A DNA stretch of 64,000 bases. Origin: Pseudogulbenkiania subflava DSM 22618 (GTDB lineage: Bacteria > Pseudomonadota > Gammaproteobacteria > Burkholderiales > Chromobacteriaceae). The DNA lies in contig NZ_FXAG01000008.1 in the NCBI RefSeq assembly GCF_900177275.1, forward strand, positions 62,001 to 126,000, in the 5' to 3' direction. The notes below the pieces were generated by a model. It worked only from the letters and a program-made list of their open reading frames with translations, searched no databases and was not told where the DNA came from. Within the stretch, counting starts at the first letter, position 1. Every line of letters starts with the position of its first letter. Positions 36,733 through 45,420 of the stretch are shown here, one piece after another. A program made the position numbers and the translations under genes.

Positions 36733-36762
36733 CTATCCACAGTTCGCTCACAAGGCTGTCCC
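36733..36762 (+). repeat. TCCACAG repeat, copy 2
   Basis: CTATCCACAGTTCGCTCACA then AGGCTGTCCC; followed by GTGGATAG as a partial inverted match at 36771-36778. Confidence 0.6.
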
Positions 36763-36844
36763 GGACGGTCGTGGATAGAGTTGGAAACTTGATTAAAAAA
36801 TGGGCAGTCAAAAAAAGGGCTGTCCGATGAAGGGCTTGCGTCAA

Positions 36845-36874
36845 CTATCCACAGCTGGCTCACAGCCCTGTCCC
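36845..36874 (+). repeat. TCCACAG repeat, copy 3
   Basis: CTATCCACAGCTGGCTCACA then GCCCTGTCCC, 17 bp before the S4-protein start. Confidence 0.6.
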
Positions 36875-36890
36875 TATCGAATGTGAAAAA

Positions 36891-37112
36891 ATGAACGAAA
36901 CCTTCCAATTGCGTAGTGAATACATCGCCCTGTGCGATCTGCTCAAGGCCTGTGCCGTGGCCCATAGCGGCGGCGCGGCCAAGCACATGATCGCCGAGGG
37001 GCTGGTGTCGGTGGACGGCCAGGTCGAGCTGCGCAAGACCTGCAAGATCCGCCCCGGCCAGGTCGTCAGCGGCGACGGCTTCACGCTGTGCGTGGAGAGC
37101 GCCAATGATTGA
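36891..37112 (+). CDS. S4-domain RNA-binding protein (YbcJ-like)
   Basis: 73 residues forming a single S4 domain: LCDLLKACAVAHSGGAAKHMIAEGLVSVDG then a GQVV strand. YbcJ/RlbA-type stand-alone S4 proteins are thought to bind structured RNA. There is no clear Shine-Dalgarno sequence; the start follows TGTGAAAAA of the repeat region. It overlaps the next gene by 8 nt. Confidence 0.88.
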   Translation: MNETFQLRSEYIALCDLLKACAVAHSGGAAKHMIAEGLVSVDGQVELRKTCKIRPGQVVSGDGFTLCVESAND

Positions 37113-37302
37113 CGACGACGTGTTCGACCCGATGCCGGAGGCGCCGATCGAACCGACCGACGACATGTGCTGCGGCAGCGGCTGCGAGCCGTGCGTATGG
37201 GACACCTACACCGCCGAGCTGAACGACTACCGTCGCAAACTGGCCGAATGGCAGGCGCGCGAAGCGGCGCGCCAGGCGGCAGCTCCGCAGGACGGGGCCT
37301 GA
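37105..37302 (+). CDS. Oxidoreductase-like domain small protein
   Basis: 65 residues with the compact motif CCGSGCEPCVWDTY typical of the Oxidored-like (PF09791) N-terminal domain, four closely spaced cysteines probably binding metal. The remainder is helical and Ala/Arg-rich. Coupled to the S4 gene by an 8-nt overlap and 1 bp from the PHP gene. Function unknown. Confidence 0.8.
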   Translation: MIDDDVFDPMPEAPIEPTDDMCCGSGCEPCVWDTYTAELNDYRRKLAEWQAREAARQAAAPQDGA

Positions 37303-37303
37303 C

Positions 37304-38158
37304 ATGGCGACCGTCGACCTGCATTTCCACTCGTTGTTCTCCGACGGCGCGCTGTCGCCGGCCGAGGTGATCCGCCGCGGTGCCGAGCGCGGCGCCACGC
37401 TGCTGGCGCTGACCGACCACGACTGCACCGCCGGCCTCGCCGAAGCGGCGGCCACGGCGCGCGAGTGCGGTGTGGCTTTCCTCAACGGCGTGGAAATCTC
37501 GGTCAGCTGGGGCAAGCACACCGTGCATATCGTCGGTCTCGGCATCGACCCGGACCACGACGCCCTGGCTGCCGGGCTGCAGGGCATCCGCGACGGGCGC
37601 ATCAACCGTGCCCGCGCCATGGCCGAGTCGCTGGCCCGGGTCGGCATCGAGGGCGCCTTCGAGGGGGCCTCGGCGTTGTGCGACAACCTGGAGATGATCG
37701 GCCGCACCCACGTGGCGCGCTACCTGGTCAGCAGCGGCCACGTCAAGGACGTGCGCAGCGTGTTCCGCAAGTACCTGACCCCGGGCAAGCCGGGCTACGT
37801 GCCGCACGAGTGGGCGAGCCTGGCCGATGCCGTGGGCTGGATCTGCAGCGCGGGCGGCATCGCGGTGATCGCCCACCCCGGCCGCTACGACATGGGGCGC
37901 ACCCTGACCGAGCGGCTGATCTTCGATTTCAAGGATGCCGGCGGCGAAGCGATCGAGGTCGCCAGCGGCAGCCACAGCCTGGACGATTTGCACAAGTACG
38001 CCCTGATCGCCCAGCGCTACGACCTCCTGGCGAGTGCCGGCAGCGATTTCCACGCCCCCGGCGAGGGCGGCCGCGACGTCGGCCGCACCGACGATCTGCC
38101 GCCGATCTGCCGGCCGGTGTGGCAACGCCTGCTGGAAAACGGCCGCGTACTCGCCTGA
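37304..38158 (+). CDS. PHP-domain 3',5'-nucleoside bisphosphate phosphatase (YciV/RNase AM family)
   Basis: 284 residues. PHP metal ligands: DLHFHSLFSDG (residues 5-15), LTDHDCT near 37-43, GVEIS near 63, VIAHPGRY near 190 and SDFHAPG near 246. A Chromobacterium violaceum homologue was characterised as a 3',5'-nucleotide bisphosphate phosphatase, and the E. coli homologue also trims rRNA 5' ends (RNase AM). Followed by yciO 22 bp on, the same order as in E. coli. Confidence 0.93.
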   Translation: MATVDLHFHSLFSDGALSPAEVIRRGAERGATLLALTDHDCTAGLAEAAATARECGVAFLNGVEISVSWGKHTVHIVGLGIDPDHDALAAGLQGIRDGRINRARAMAESLARVGIEGAFEGASALCDNLEMIGRTHVARYLVSSGHVKDVRSVFRKYLTPGKPGYVPHEWASLADAVGWICSAGGIAVIAHPGRYDMGRTLTERLIFDFKDAGGEAIEVASGSHSLDDLHKYALIAQRYDLLASAGSDFHAPGEGGRDVGRTDDLPPICRPVWQRLLENGRVLA

Positions 38159-38180
38159 ACCCGACCCAACCGGAAACCTC

Positions 38181-38801
38181 ATGGCCCAGTTCTTCGTGAT
38201 CCACCCCGACACCCCGCAAGCCCGCCTGATCCGTGAGGCGGTGAAGATCCTGCGTGAGGGCGGGGTGATCGTCTACCCGACCGATTCCTGTTACGCACTT
38301 GGCTGCCTGTTGGGCGACAAGGCGGCGATGGAGCGCATCCTCGATATCCGCCAGCTCGACCTCAAGCACCATCTGACGCTGGTGTGTGCCGACCTGTCCG
38401 AGCTGGCCAACTACGCCCGCGTCGACAACAGCCAGTTCCGCCAGCTCAAGGCCGCCACGCCGGGCAGCTACACCTTCATCCTGCAGGCCACCAAGGAAGT
38501 GCCGCGCCGCACGTTGCACCCCAAGCGCGCCACCATCGGCCTCCGGGTGCCGGAGCATCCGGTGGCGCTGGCGCTGCTGGCCGAGCTGGGCGAGCCCATC
38601 CTGTCCTGTACCCTGTCCTTGCCGGGCGAGGGCGAGGCACTCACCGACCCCTACGAGATCCGCGAGCGCCTGGAGCGTCAGGTCGACCTGGTGATCGACG
38701 GCGGCTGGTGCGGCACCGAGCCGACCACCGTGATCGATCTGACCGAGGGCGTCGAGCTGGTGCGCCGCGGCAAGGGCGACCCGGCGCTGTTCGGCTTCTG
38801 A
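38181..38801 (+). CDS. yciO: YciO family (Sua5/TsaC-like) protein
   Basis: 206 residues with the YrdC fold: IREAVKILREGGVIVYPTDSCYALGC and the KRATIGLRVPEHPVALALL segment. The YciO branch is close to TsaC/Sua5, which makes threonylcarbamoyl-AMP, but its own activity is not settled. It sits downstream of the PHP phosphatase. Confidence 0.9.
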   Translation: MAQFFVIHPDTPQARLIREAVKILREGGVIVYPTDSCYALGCLLGDKAAMERILDIRQLDLKHHLTLVCADLSELANYARVDNSQFRQLKAATPGSYTFILQATKEVPRRTLHPKRATIGLRVPEHPVALALLAELGEPILSCTLSLPGEGEALTDPYEIRERLERQVDLVIDGGWCGTEPTTVIDLTEGVELVRRGKGDPALFGF

Positions 38802-38934
38802 GCGCGGGTGGATAAACCCGCCATGCGCTCCGATCCCGGCCCGGCGAGGCGCGCCGTACCCATGGCGTGGCACGGCGGCGCGGCGTTGACCGGTCCGGCG
38901 GCGGCGGCGACGATTTTTTTCACGAACGCCAACG

Positions 38935-38973
38935 CTTCGGCCAACCCGGCAGCCGGAACGAAAGGGTTGGCCG
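38935..38973. repeat. Inverted CTTCGGCCAAC-type pair upstream of the M50 protease
   Basis: CTTCGGCCAACCC at 38935-38947 and GGGTTGGCCG at about 38964-38973 can pair into a hairpin. Second such inverted pair in the window, less perfect than 46244-46275. Confidence 0.55.
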
Positions 38974-39024
38974 CTACTCTCACTCATCAATCCCTCTGCG
39001 CGAGAAGGACCCCGCTTTAACACC

Positions 39025-39663
39025 ATGGATTCCTACAACCTCATCCAGAAAATCGCCATCTACGCCCTGCCGGTGCTGCTGGCCATCACCCTGCACGAAG
39101 CGGCGCACGCCTACATGGCGCGGCGCTTCGGCGACAACACCGCCTACATGATGGGGCGCATGACGCTCAATCCCTTGAAGCACATCGACCCGGTCGGTAC
39201 GGTACTGCTGCCGCTTTTAGGCCTGGTCATCGGGGGCGTGCTGTTCGGCTGGGCCAAGCCGGTGCCGGTCAACTTCGGTGCGCTGAAGAACCGCCGCGTC
39301 GGCACGCGCTGGGTGGCGGCGGCAGGTCCGCTGGCCAATCTGGGCATGGCGCTGATGTGGGCGCTGTTGTTCAAGCTCGCGCTGAACGTCGACGGCTATT
39401 TCAGCGAGCCCCTGGCGCTGATGAGCCAGGTCGGCATCCAGATCAACATCGTGCTGATGGTGCTCAACCTGCTGCCGATCCTGCCGCTCGACGGCGGGCG
39501 CATCTTCGAGAGCCTGTTGCCGCCCGGCATGGCGTGGAAGTACGCGCGCCTGGAACCCTACGGCCTGTGGATCCTGCTGGCGCTGGTGTTCTCCGGCCTG
39601 CTGTCGCCTATCCTGCGGCCCTTCATCAACCTGATGTACTCGCTGCTGGGCGTGTTGCTGTAA
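39025..39663 (+). CDS. Site-2 protease family (M50) membrane protein
   Basis: 212 residues, about six helices. Zinc motif HEAAH in ITLHEAAHAYMA (near 22-26) and the second motif NLLPILPLDGGR (near 149-160). This is the short M50 type lacking a PDZ domain. Its substrate is unknown. It is placed between yciO and trpS, a common betaproteobacterial order. Confidence 0.93.
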   Translation: MDSYNLIQKIAIYALPVLLAITLHEAAHAYMARRFGDNTAYMMGRMTLNPLKHIDPVGTVLLPLLGLVIGGVLFGWAKPVPVNFGALKNRRVGTRWVAAAGPLANLGMALMWALLFKLALNVDGYFSEPLALMSQVGIQINIVLMVLNLLPILPLDGGRIFESLLPPGMAWKYARLEPYGLWILLALVFSGLLSPILRPFINLMYSLLGVLL

Positions 39664-39872
39664 GAACCTGTTCATGGTCTTGCTGCGCGTACCTGATCGG
39701 GGCTCATGCGCTGCTCTGCGCGTGCAAATCTATCGCTGAGCCAATCCGAAGATTGGCACGCAGAGATTCTGCTCAGCGATCGGAAATCTCCATGTACTCC
39801 ATGTCCACTCCGGTTTCTGTGCTGCTCTTCGCCCCGCTGAGGTCTGCTCGCGACAGACCTTGAACAGGTTCT
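39663..39872 (+). repeat. MITE-like dispersed repeat, copy 2
   Basis: 210 bp with ends AGAACCTGTTCA / TGAACAGGTTCT; reverse-oriented relative to 20013-20191. Its first bases overlap the protease stop codon. Confidence 0.85.
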
Positions 39873-40107
39873 AAGTTCCGCCGGCCGGTCAGTGCCGGCG
39901 CACCGTTTCTCCCGTCATCCCGAGCCCGTTTTTCCCCTCGCGAGCGCCCGCCGGGGAGCCGGTGCGCCCGGGTAATGCTTTCTGGAATGCGGCTTTGCTG
40001 GCAAAATCACGGCGAAGCGGCCGCGTCTGGCAGACCTTGCGGCCCATACCGACTCCCCGGGCAGCATCACGATGCTCCCCCCAACCCTGACATCTGGAAT
40101 GACGACC

Positions 40108-41304
40108 ATGTTCGCAGACCGCGTTCTCTCCGGCATGCGCCCCACCGGCAAGCTGCACCTCGGCCACTACCACGGCGTGATCAAGAACTGGACCTCGCTG
40201 CAGAACGAGCACGAGTGCCTGTTCATGGTGGCCGACTGGCATGCGCTGACCACCAATTACGACGAAGTCGGCATCATCGAGAAGAGCATCTGGGACATGG
40301 TGATCGACTGGCTCGCCGCCGGCGTCGACCCGGAGAAGGCCACCATCTTCATCCAGTCCAAGGTGCCGCAGCACGCCGAACTGCACCTGGCGCTGTCCAT
40401 GGTCACCCCGCTGGGCTGGCTCGAGCGCGTGCCGACCTACAAGGACCAGATCGACAAGCTGAGCCACAAGGATCTGACCACCTATGGCTTCCTCGGCTAC
40501 CCGCTGCTGCAGGCCGCCGACATCCTGATCTACAAGGCCGGCCGCGTGCCAGTGGGCGAAGACCAGGTGCCGCACATCGAGCTGACGCGCGAAGTGGCGC
40601 GCCGCTTCAACCACCTCTATGGCCGCGAGCCCAACTTCGAGGAACTGGCCAAGGCCGCCGTGAAGAAGATGGGCAAGGCCGGCAAGGAATTCGATCAGCT
40701 GCGCGTGCGCTACCTGCAGGACGGCGACGGCGAGGCGCTGCTCAAGGCGCGCGAGCTGCTCGGCGCCAGCCAGAACCTCGGCGCCATCGACGGCGAGCGT
40801 CTGCTGGGCTACCTCGAGAACAAGGGCAAGATCATCCTGCCGGAAGCGGAAGCGCTGCTGACCGAAGCCTCCAAGATGCCGGGGCTCGACGGCCAGAAAA
40901 TGTCCAAGTCCTACGGCAACACCATCACCATGCGCGAAGAGCCGGCCGCGGTCAGCAAGAAGATCCGCGCCATGCCGACCGACCCGGCACGCGTGCGCCG
41001 CACCGACGCGGGCGACCCGGCCAAGTGCCCGGTGTGGCAGCTGCACCAGGTCTACACCGACAGCGCCACGCGCGAGTGGGTGCAGGCCGGCTGTACCAGC
41101 GCCGGCATCGGCTGCCTGGAGTGCAAACAGCCGGTGATCGAGGGCGTGCTGAAAGAGCAGCAGCCGATGTTCGAGCGCGCCCAGCAGTACCTCGACAACC
41201 CGCAGCTGGTGAAGGACATCGTCGCCGATGGCTGCGCCCGCGCCGGCAAGATCGCTCAGGACACCATGCGCGAGGTGAGGGAAGCGATGGGGCTGGGGTA
41301 CTGA
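40108..41304 (+). CDS. trpS: Tryptophanyl-tRNA synthetase
   Basis: 398 residues. Class I motifs: HLGHYHG (HIGH equivalent, near 15-21) and KMSKSYGN (KMSKS, near 267-274). The late insertion with CPVWQLHQVY and C..GCLECK cysteines marks the longer bacterial TrpS type. The start is ambiguous between ATG 40099 and ATG 40108; the latter has GGA at 9 nt and begins MFADRV like relatives. Confidence 0.96.
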   Translation: MFADRVLSGMRPTGKLHLGHYHGVIKNWTSLQNEHECLFMVADWHALTTNYDEVGIIEKSIWDMVIDWLAAGVDPEKATIFIQSKVPQHAELHLALSMVTPLGWLERVPTYKDQIDKLSHKDLTTYGFLGYPLLQAADILIYKAGRVPVGEDQVPHIELTREVARRFNHLYGREPNFEELAKAAVKKMGKAGKEFDQLRVRYLQDGDGEALLKARELLGASQNLGAIDGERLLGYLENKGKIILPEAEALLTEASKMPGLDGQKMSKSYGNTITMREEPAAVSKKIRAMPTDPARVRRTDAGDPAKCPVWQLHQVYTDSATREWVQAGCTSAGIGCLECKQPVIEGVLKEQQPMFERAQQYLDNPQLVKDIVADGCARAGKIAQDTMREVREAMGLGY

Positions 41305-41321
41305 GCGGGTTGACTAAGGCT

Positions 41322-41346
41322 GGGCGGGATTTCTCCCGCCCTTTTT
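41322..41346 (+). terminator. Terminator after trpS
   Basis: GGGCGGGA / TCCCGCCC stem with TTTC-type loop and a T5 tail. It separates trpS from mrr. Confidence 0.9.
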
Positions 41347-41369
41347 GCTTTTATGGATATGACAAGAAA

Positions 41370-42296
41370 ATGGCTATTCCAGATTTTCAAACTATCATGT
41401 TGCCCCTGATGCAATTGGCTGAGAATCGACAGGAGTATGCGTTGAAATCAGCCGTTGAGCTTCTCGCTGAGAAATTTGGTTTATCTGGAGAGGAGCGCTC
41501 ACAACTTTTGCCTAGTGGCCGTCAAACAACCTTTGCGAATCGGATTGCGTGGTCAAAAACGCATCTTACACAGGCCGGGTTGCTAGAGAGTACTCGACGG
41601 GGCCATTTCAAAATAACGCAGAGTGGTTTGGCACTTTTATCCGAGAACCCAGACGCGATCGGTATGAAGCTTCTTGAGCGCTATCCAACTTATCGTGATT
41701 TTCGGCAGCGTAGTTCGGTAGAGAAAAATGATTCTTCTGTTCAACCCGAAAAGGTTCATGTAGTTGAAGAAGAGCATAGAACTCCCGAAGAAATGCTGGC
41801 TGCTGCGTACAAGACTATTCGCCAGTCTTTGGTTGATGAACTATTGACGACGATTAAGCAGTGTTCCCCGCGCTTCTTCGAGCAGCTAGTTGTCGATTTG
41901 ATTATTGCCATGGGCTATGGCGGCTCACATCAAGAGGCTGGTCAGGCTATTGGTAGGTCTGGCGATGGTGGAATTGATGGAATTATCAATGAAGATAAGC
42001 TCGGCCTGGATGTGATCTATCTTCAAGCCAAACGTTGGGAAGGTACTGTTGGTCGCCCAGAAATTCAAAAATTTGCAGGCGCTTTAGCTGGCCAGCGAGC
42101 GAGCAAGGGCATTTTCATTACTTCATCGAGTTTCTCGCGGGAAGCAGAGGAATTTGTCAGCCTCATACAAAGCAAGATAATTCTTGTTGATGGCAAGCGT
42201 TTGGCGGATTTGATGATTGAGCATAATGTAGGGGTGCATGTGCAGGAGATTTATCAAACTAAACGGATTGATTCAGACTATTTCTCTGAAGAATGA
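41370..42296 (+). CDS. mrr: Mrr-type restriction endonuclease
   Basis: 308 residues. An N-terminal winged-helix Mrr-N region (about 1-95) is followed by an Mrr catalytic domain with SGDGGIDGII and VIYLQAKRW, the D...QxK variant of the PD-(D/E)xK nuclease. Mrr cuts DNA carrying methylated bases. The gene is far more AT-rich than its neighbours and lies between the trpS terminator and scpA; its stop overlaps the scpA start (ATGA). There is no Shine-Dalgarno at ATG 41370, so the start is less certain. This looks like a horizontally acquired insertion. Confidence 0.9.
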   Translation: MAIPDFQTIMLPLMQLAENRQEYALKSAVELLAEKFGLSGEERSQLLPSGRQTTFANRIAWSKTHLTQAGLLESTRRGHFKITQSGLALLSENPDAIGMKLLERYPTYRDFRQRSSVEKNDSSVQPEKVHVVEEEHRTPEEMLAAAYKTIRQSLVDELLTTIKQCSPRFFEQLVVDLIIAMGYGGSHQEAGQAIGRSGDGGIDGIINEDKLGLDVIYLQAKRWEGTVGRPEIQKFAGALAGQRASKGIFITSSSFSREAEEFVSLIQSKIILVDGKRLADLMIEHNVGVHVQEIYQTKRIDSDYFSEE

Positions 42297-43108
42297 GTAA
42301 CGAGTTTCTTCTTACCTCGCCTGAGCTTCCGTCCGGCGTCCCCATCGCCCACGTCTTCGGCCAGCCGGTGCTGGAGGTGCCGCAGGACCTGTTCATCCCG
42401 CCCGATGCGCTCCAGGTGATCCTGGAAAGCTTCGAGGGGCCGCTTGACCTGCTGCTCTACCTGATCCGCAAGCAGAACCTCAACGTGCTCGACATCCCGA
42501 TGGCGCCGATCACCGCGCAGTACATGGCCTACATCGATGCCATGCGGCGCGAGCAGTTCGAGCTGGCGGCCGAGTACCTGCTGATGGCGGCGCTGCTGAT
42601 CGAGATCAAATCGCGGCTGCTGCTGCCGCGTCCGCCCAAGGACGAGGAGGGCGAGCCGGACGATCCGCGCGCCGAGCTGGTGCGGCGGCTGCTGGAATAT
42701 GAGCAGATGAAGCTCGCCGCGCTGGAACTCGACAAGATGCCGCAGGCCGACCGCGACTTCGCCTGGCTCGCGGTGCTGATCGAGCAAGTGGCCGAAGAGC
42801 GCCTGCCCGAGGTGTGTGCGGTCGACCTGCGCCAGGCCTGGCTTGCCATCCTGTCGCGCGCGCGGAACACGCGCCACCACAAGGTGGAGAAGGACGAGCT
42901 GTCGGTGCGCGCCCAGATGACCTGGATCCTGCGCTACCTGGAAGGGCGCGAGTACGTGGCGTTCGAGGAGTTGTTCGACCTCACCTTGGGCGTGCCGCAC
43001 CTGGTGGTCAACTTCATCGCGGTGCTGGAGCTGGTCAAGGAAGGGCTGGTCAAGGTCAGCCAGGATGCGGCCTACCAGCCGATCTACGTGCGGCTGGCGC
43101 TGGTATAA
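42293..43108 (+). CDS. scpA: Segregation and condensation protein A
   Basis: 271-residue kleisin of the SMC-ScpAB condensin. The family core is clear: ESFEGPLDLLLYLIRKQ at about 44-60 and the C-terminal winged-helix region. The first 20 residues and their codons are AT-rich and unlike the rest, perhaps remodelled by the mrr insertion. It is translated from an ATG overlapping the mrr stop. Confidence 0.95.
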   Translation: MSNEFLLTSPELPSGVPIAHVFGQPVLEVPQDLFIPPDALQVILESFEGPLDLLLYLIRKQNLNVLDIPMAPITAQYMAYIDAMRREQFELAAEYLLMAALLIEIKSRLLLPRPPKDEEGEPDDPRAELVRRLLEYEQMKLAALELDKMPQADRDFAWLAVLIEQVAEERLPEVCAVDLRQAWLAILSRARNTRHHKVEKDELSVRAQMTWILRYLEGREYVAFEELFDLTLGVPHLVVNFIAVLELVKEGLVKVSQDAAYQPIYVRLALV

Positions 43109-43381
43109 AGCCCATCCCATCAGGCGGCTGCGTCTTGCATCTTGAGTGCTGGTGGACTGCGCGCGACTCTTCAAATAAGCGTCGCTCAGCGATGCGGAAT
43201 CCTCATGTACTGCGTGACCATTCCGGTTCCTGTGCGCTGGCAGCCCTCCGCCGGCCTTGGCTCGCTCGCCGGCTGGAATGGGCTCGTAGCCGAAAGCATT
43301 GTCATAGCGGTTATCTTTTTGACAAAAAACCGTGTAAAATCCGCATCTTCCCGCGTTTTACCCTCTGGACTACACTGATTC
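43109..43381. other. Intergenic region with degenerate repeat upstream of scpB
   Basis: No gene. 43183-43243 resembles the centre of the 20-kb and 39.7-kb repeats (CTCAGCGAT, CATGTACT, TTCCGGTT). Close to scpB an AT-rich part (TTGACA at 43319, TAAAAT at 43335) may include the promoter, but the spacing is wrong for one classical sigma-70 pair. Confidence 0.5.
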
Positions 43382-44005
43382 ATGTCCACCATTACCGACC
43401 TGAAGTACCTGAAGATCGTGCTCGAGACGGCGTTGTTGACGTCGGCCGAAGCGCTTTCGGTGTCGGCGCTGAAAAAGCTCTTCACCGAAGACGTCAAGGC
43501 GGCACTGATCAACGATCTCCTGGCGGAGATCCAGCAGGATTGGCGGGGACGCGGGATCGAGCTGGTCAAGCTCGCTTCCGGCTGGCGCTTCCGTGCCCGG
43601 GCCGAGTTCACGCCGTACCTGGCGCGGCTCACCCCGGAAAAGCCGCCGCGCTACTCGCGCGCGGTGATGGAAACGCTGGCCATCGTCGCCTACCGCCAGC
43701 CGGTGACGCGTGGCGACATCGAAGCCATCCGCGGCGTCTCGGTGTCCACCAGCGTGATGCAGACGCTGCTGGAACGTGGCTGGGTGGAAGTGATCGGGCA
43801 CAAGGACGTGCCCGGCCGGCCGGGGCTCTACGCCACCACGCACAAGTTCCTCGATGATCTGGGACTGGTGTCGTTGCGCGATCTGCCGCCGCTGGCCGAT
43901 CTCGGCACGCTGGTGTTGCCGGAAGTCCAGCCTGAAAGCGTCGGAGAAACCGACGCGGTGCCCCTCGACGACGAGGCGGACAACGTAATTGAACAGGAAC
44001 GATGA
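43382..44005 (+). CDS. scpB: Segregation and condensation protein B
   Basis: 207 residues, two winged-helix domains of the ScpB family ([46 protein letters not shown], the family hallmark). Works with ScpA and SMC in chromosome compaction. Its stop overlaps the rluB start. Confidence 0.95.
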   Translation: MSTITDLKYLKIVLETALLTSAEALSVSALKKLFTEDVKAALINDLLAEIQQDWRGRGIELVKLASGWRFRARAEFTPYLARLTPEKPPRYSRAVMETLAIVAYRQPVTRGDIEAIRGVSVSTSVMQTLLERGWVEVIGHKDVPGRPGLYATTHKFLDDLGLVSLRDLPPLADLGTLVLPEVQPESVGETDAVPLDDEADNVIEQER

Positions 44006-45420
44006 TGTCTAAAGGACAGCGTAATCACGCCCGCCAGCCGGTGGCGCGTGTCAAAGGCCGTGAAACCTCGCAACCGCGCCAGCCGGCGCCGGATCGTGGC
44101 GGTTTCGGCCAATCGAGAAGCGGCAAGCCGGGAGGCTCTTCGCTGATCAAAGCAGTCGGTGCTCCGGCATCCGGCAAGGCGCCCCAAGCCCGGGAGGGTC
44201 AGGGTCGCAGCAAACCGGGCTTCGGCCAACGTGACCGCACGCCGCCGGGCCAGGCGCCGTTCGGCCGTCGCGACGAGCGCGGCCAGCAGGGCTTCGGCCG
44301 CGACGAACGCCAGGAAGGCAAGCAAGGCTTCGGCCCGCGCGATCGCAACGCCGGTCGCGATGAGCGTCAGCCGTCCTTCGGCCGCGGTGGTCCGGGCCAG
44401 CAGGGTAAGCCGGGCTTCGGCCAGCGCGACCGTAACGCCGGCCGCGACGAGCGTCAGCCGGTCATGGGGCAGGGCAGCCAGGGCGAGCCGCGCCGCGATT
44501 TCCGCGACTGGAACGACGAGCGTCAGCCGACGTCCCGTCCGCAGGACAAGCGCGCGCCCAAGGTCGAGCGCGCCAAGAAGCTGCGCGTGCGCGATCCCAA
44601 CCAGCAGATTCTCGACCGCGCCCAGCGTCTGCGCGACACCCGCGTCGACATGGAGCAGATCGAGCCGGTACGCCTGCAGAAGGCGCTGGCCGCGTCCGGC
44701 GTCGGCTCGCGCCGCGAGATGGAAGAGTGGATCGAGGCCGGGCTGATCCTGGTCAACGGCAAGAAGGCCACGCTGGGCGACCGCGTCGGCCCGCAGGACC
44801 GCGTCACCGCCAAGGGCAACCCGATCCGCCTGAAATGGCCGGACCGCCTGCCGCGCGTGATCCTCTATCACAAGCAGGAAGGCGAACTGGTCACCCGCGA
44901 CGATCCGGAAGGCCGCGTCACCATCTTCGACCGCCTGCCGCAGGCCAAGAGCAGCCGCTGGGTGGCGGTGGGGCGCTTGGACGTCAATACCAGCGGCCTG
45001 TTGATCGTCACCACCAGCGGTGAACTGGCCAACCGCCTGATGCACCCGAGCTTCGAAGCCGAGCGCGAGTACGCGGTGCGCGTGCTGGGTCAGCTCGAGC
45101 CGGAGCAGATGAAGGAAATGACGCGCGGCGTCGAGCTGGAAGACGGTCCGGCGCATTTCCAGCGCATCGTCGAGCAGGGCGGCGAGGGGGTCAACCACTG
45201 GTACCGCGTGGTGATCAAGGAAGGCCGCAACCGCGAAGTGCGCCGCATGTTCGAACACTTCGACCTCACCGTGAGCCGCCTGATCCGCGTGCGCTTCGGC
45301 AACATCGGCCTGCCGGCCCGTCTCAAGCGCGGCCAGTTCTACGAGCTCAACTCGGCCGAAGTGGCGGCGGTGATGAAGTGGTCGGACCTGACGGTCACCG
45401 GCCGCGCCAAATCCCGCTGA
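44005..45420 (+). CDS. rluB: 23S rRNA pseudouridine synthase B with long low-complexity N-terminus
   Basis: About 471 residues. The first ~190 are basic and disordered, rich in Gly, Gln, Arg and Asp, with repeated units such as GFGQRDRNAGRDERQP. Then comes an S4 domain (RLQKALAASGVGSRREMEEWI, about 222-245) and the pseudouridine synthase domain with GRLDVNTSGLL carrying the catalytic Asp (near 331). RluB modifies 23S rRNA near position 2605. ATG 44005 has AGGA 6 nt away; ATG 44002 is also possible. Confidence 0.93.
   Translation: MSKGQRNHARQPVARVKGRETSQPRQPAPDRGGFGQSRSGKPGGSSLIKAVGAPASGKAPQAREGQGRSKPGFGQRDRTPPGQAPFGRRDERGQQGFGRDERQEGKQGFGPRDRNAGRDERQPSFGRGGPGQQGKPGFGQRDRNAGRDERQPVMGQGSQGEPRRDFRDWNDERQPTSRPQDKRAPKVERAKKLRVRDPNQQILDRAQRLRDTRVDMEQIEPVRLQKALAASGVGSRREMEEWIEAGLILVNGKKATLGDRVGPQDRVTAKGNPIRLKWPDRLPRVILYHKQEGELVTRDDPEGRVTIFDRLPQAKSSRWVAVGRLDVNTSGLLIVTTSGELANRLMHPSFEAEREYAVRVLGQLEPEQMKEMTRGVELEDGPAHFQRIVEQGGEGVNHWYRVVIKEGRNREVRRMFEHFDLTVSRLIRVRFGNIGLPARLKRGQFYELNSAEVAAVMKWSDLTVTGRAKSR

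Noticed and set aside
36039-36874. DnaA-like repeats as the chromosomal origin
   Set aside because: Only three spaced repeats, no AT-rich unwinding element, no dnaA/dnaN/gyrB/rpmH nearby.
39975-41369. Possible N-terminal extension of mrr through trpS
   Set aside because: The frame is open but runs out of frame across all of trpS and its terminator; the Mrr domain begins after 41370.
44221-44470. Periodic repeats in rluB as a possible CRISPR array
   Set aside because: Repeats are in frame, unequal, without spacers, and encode the Gly/Gln/Arg arm.
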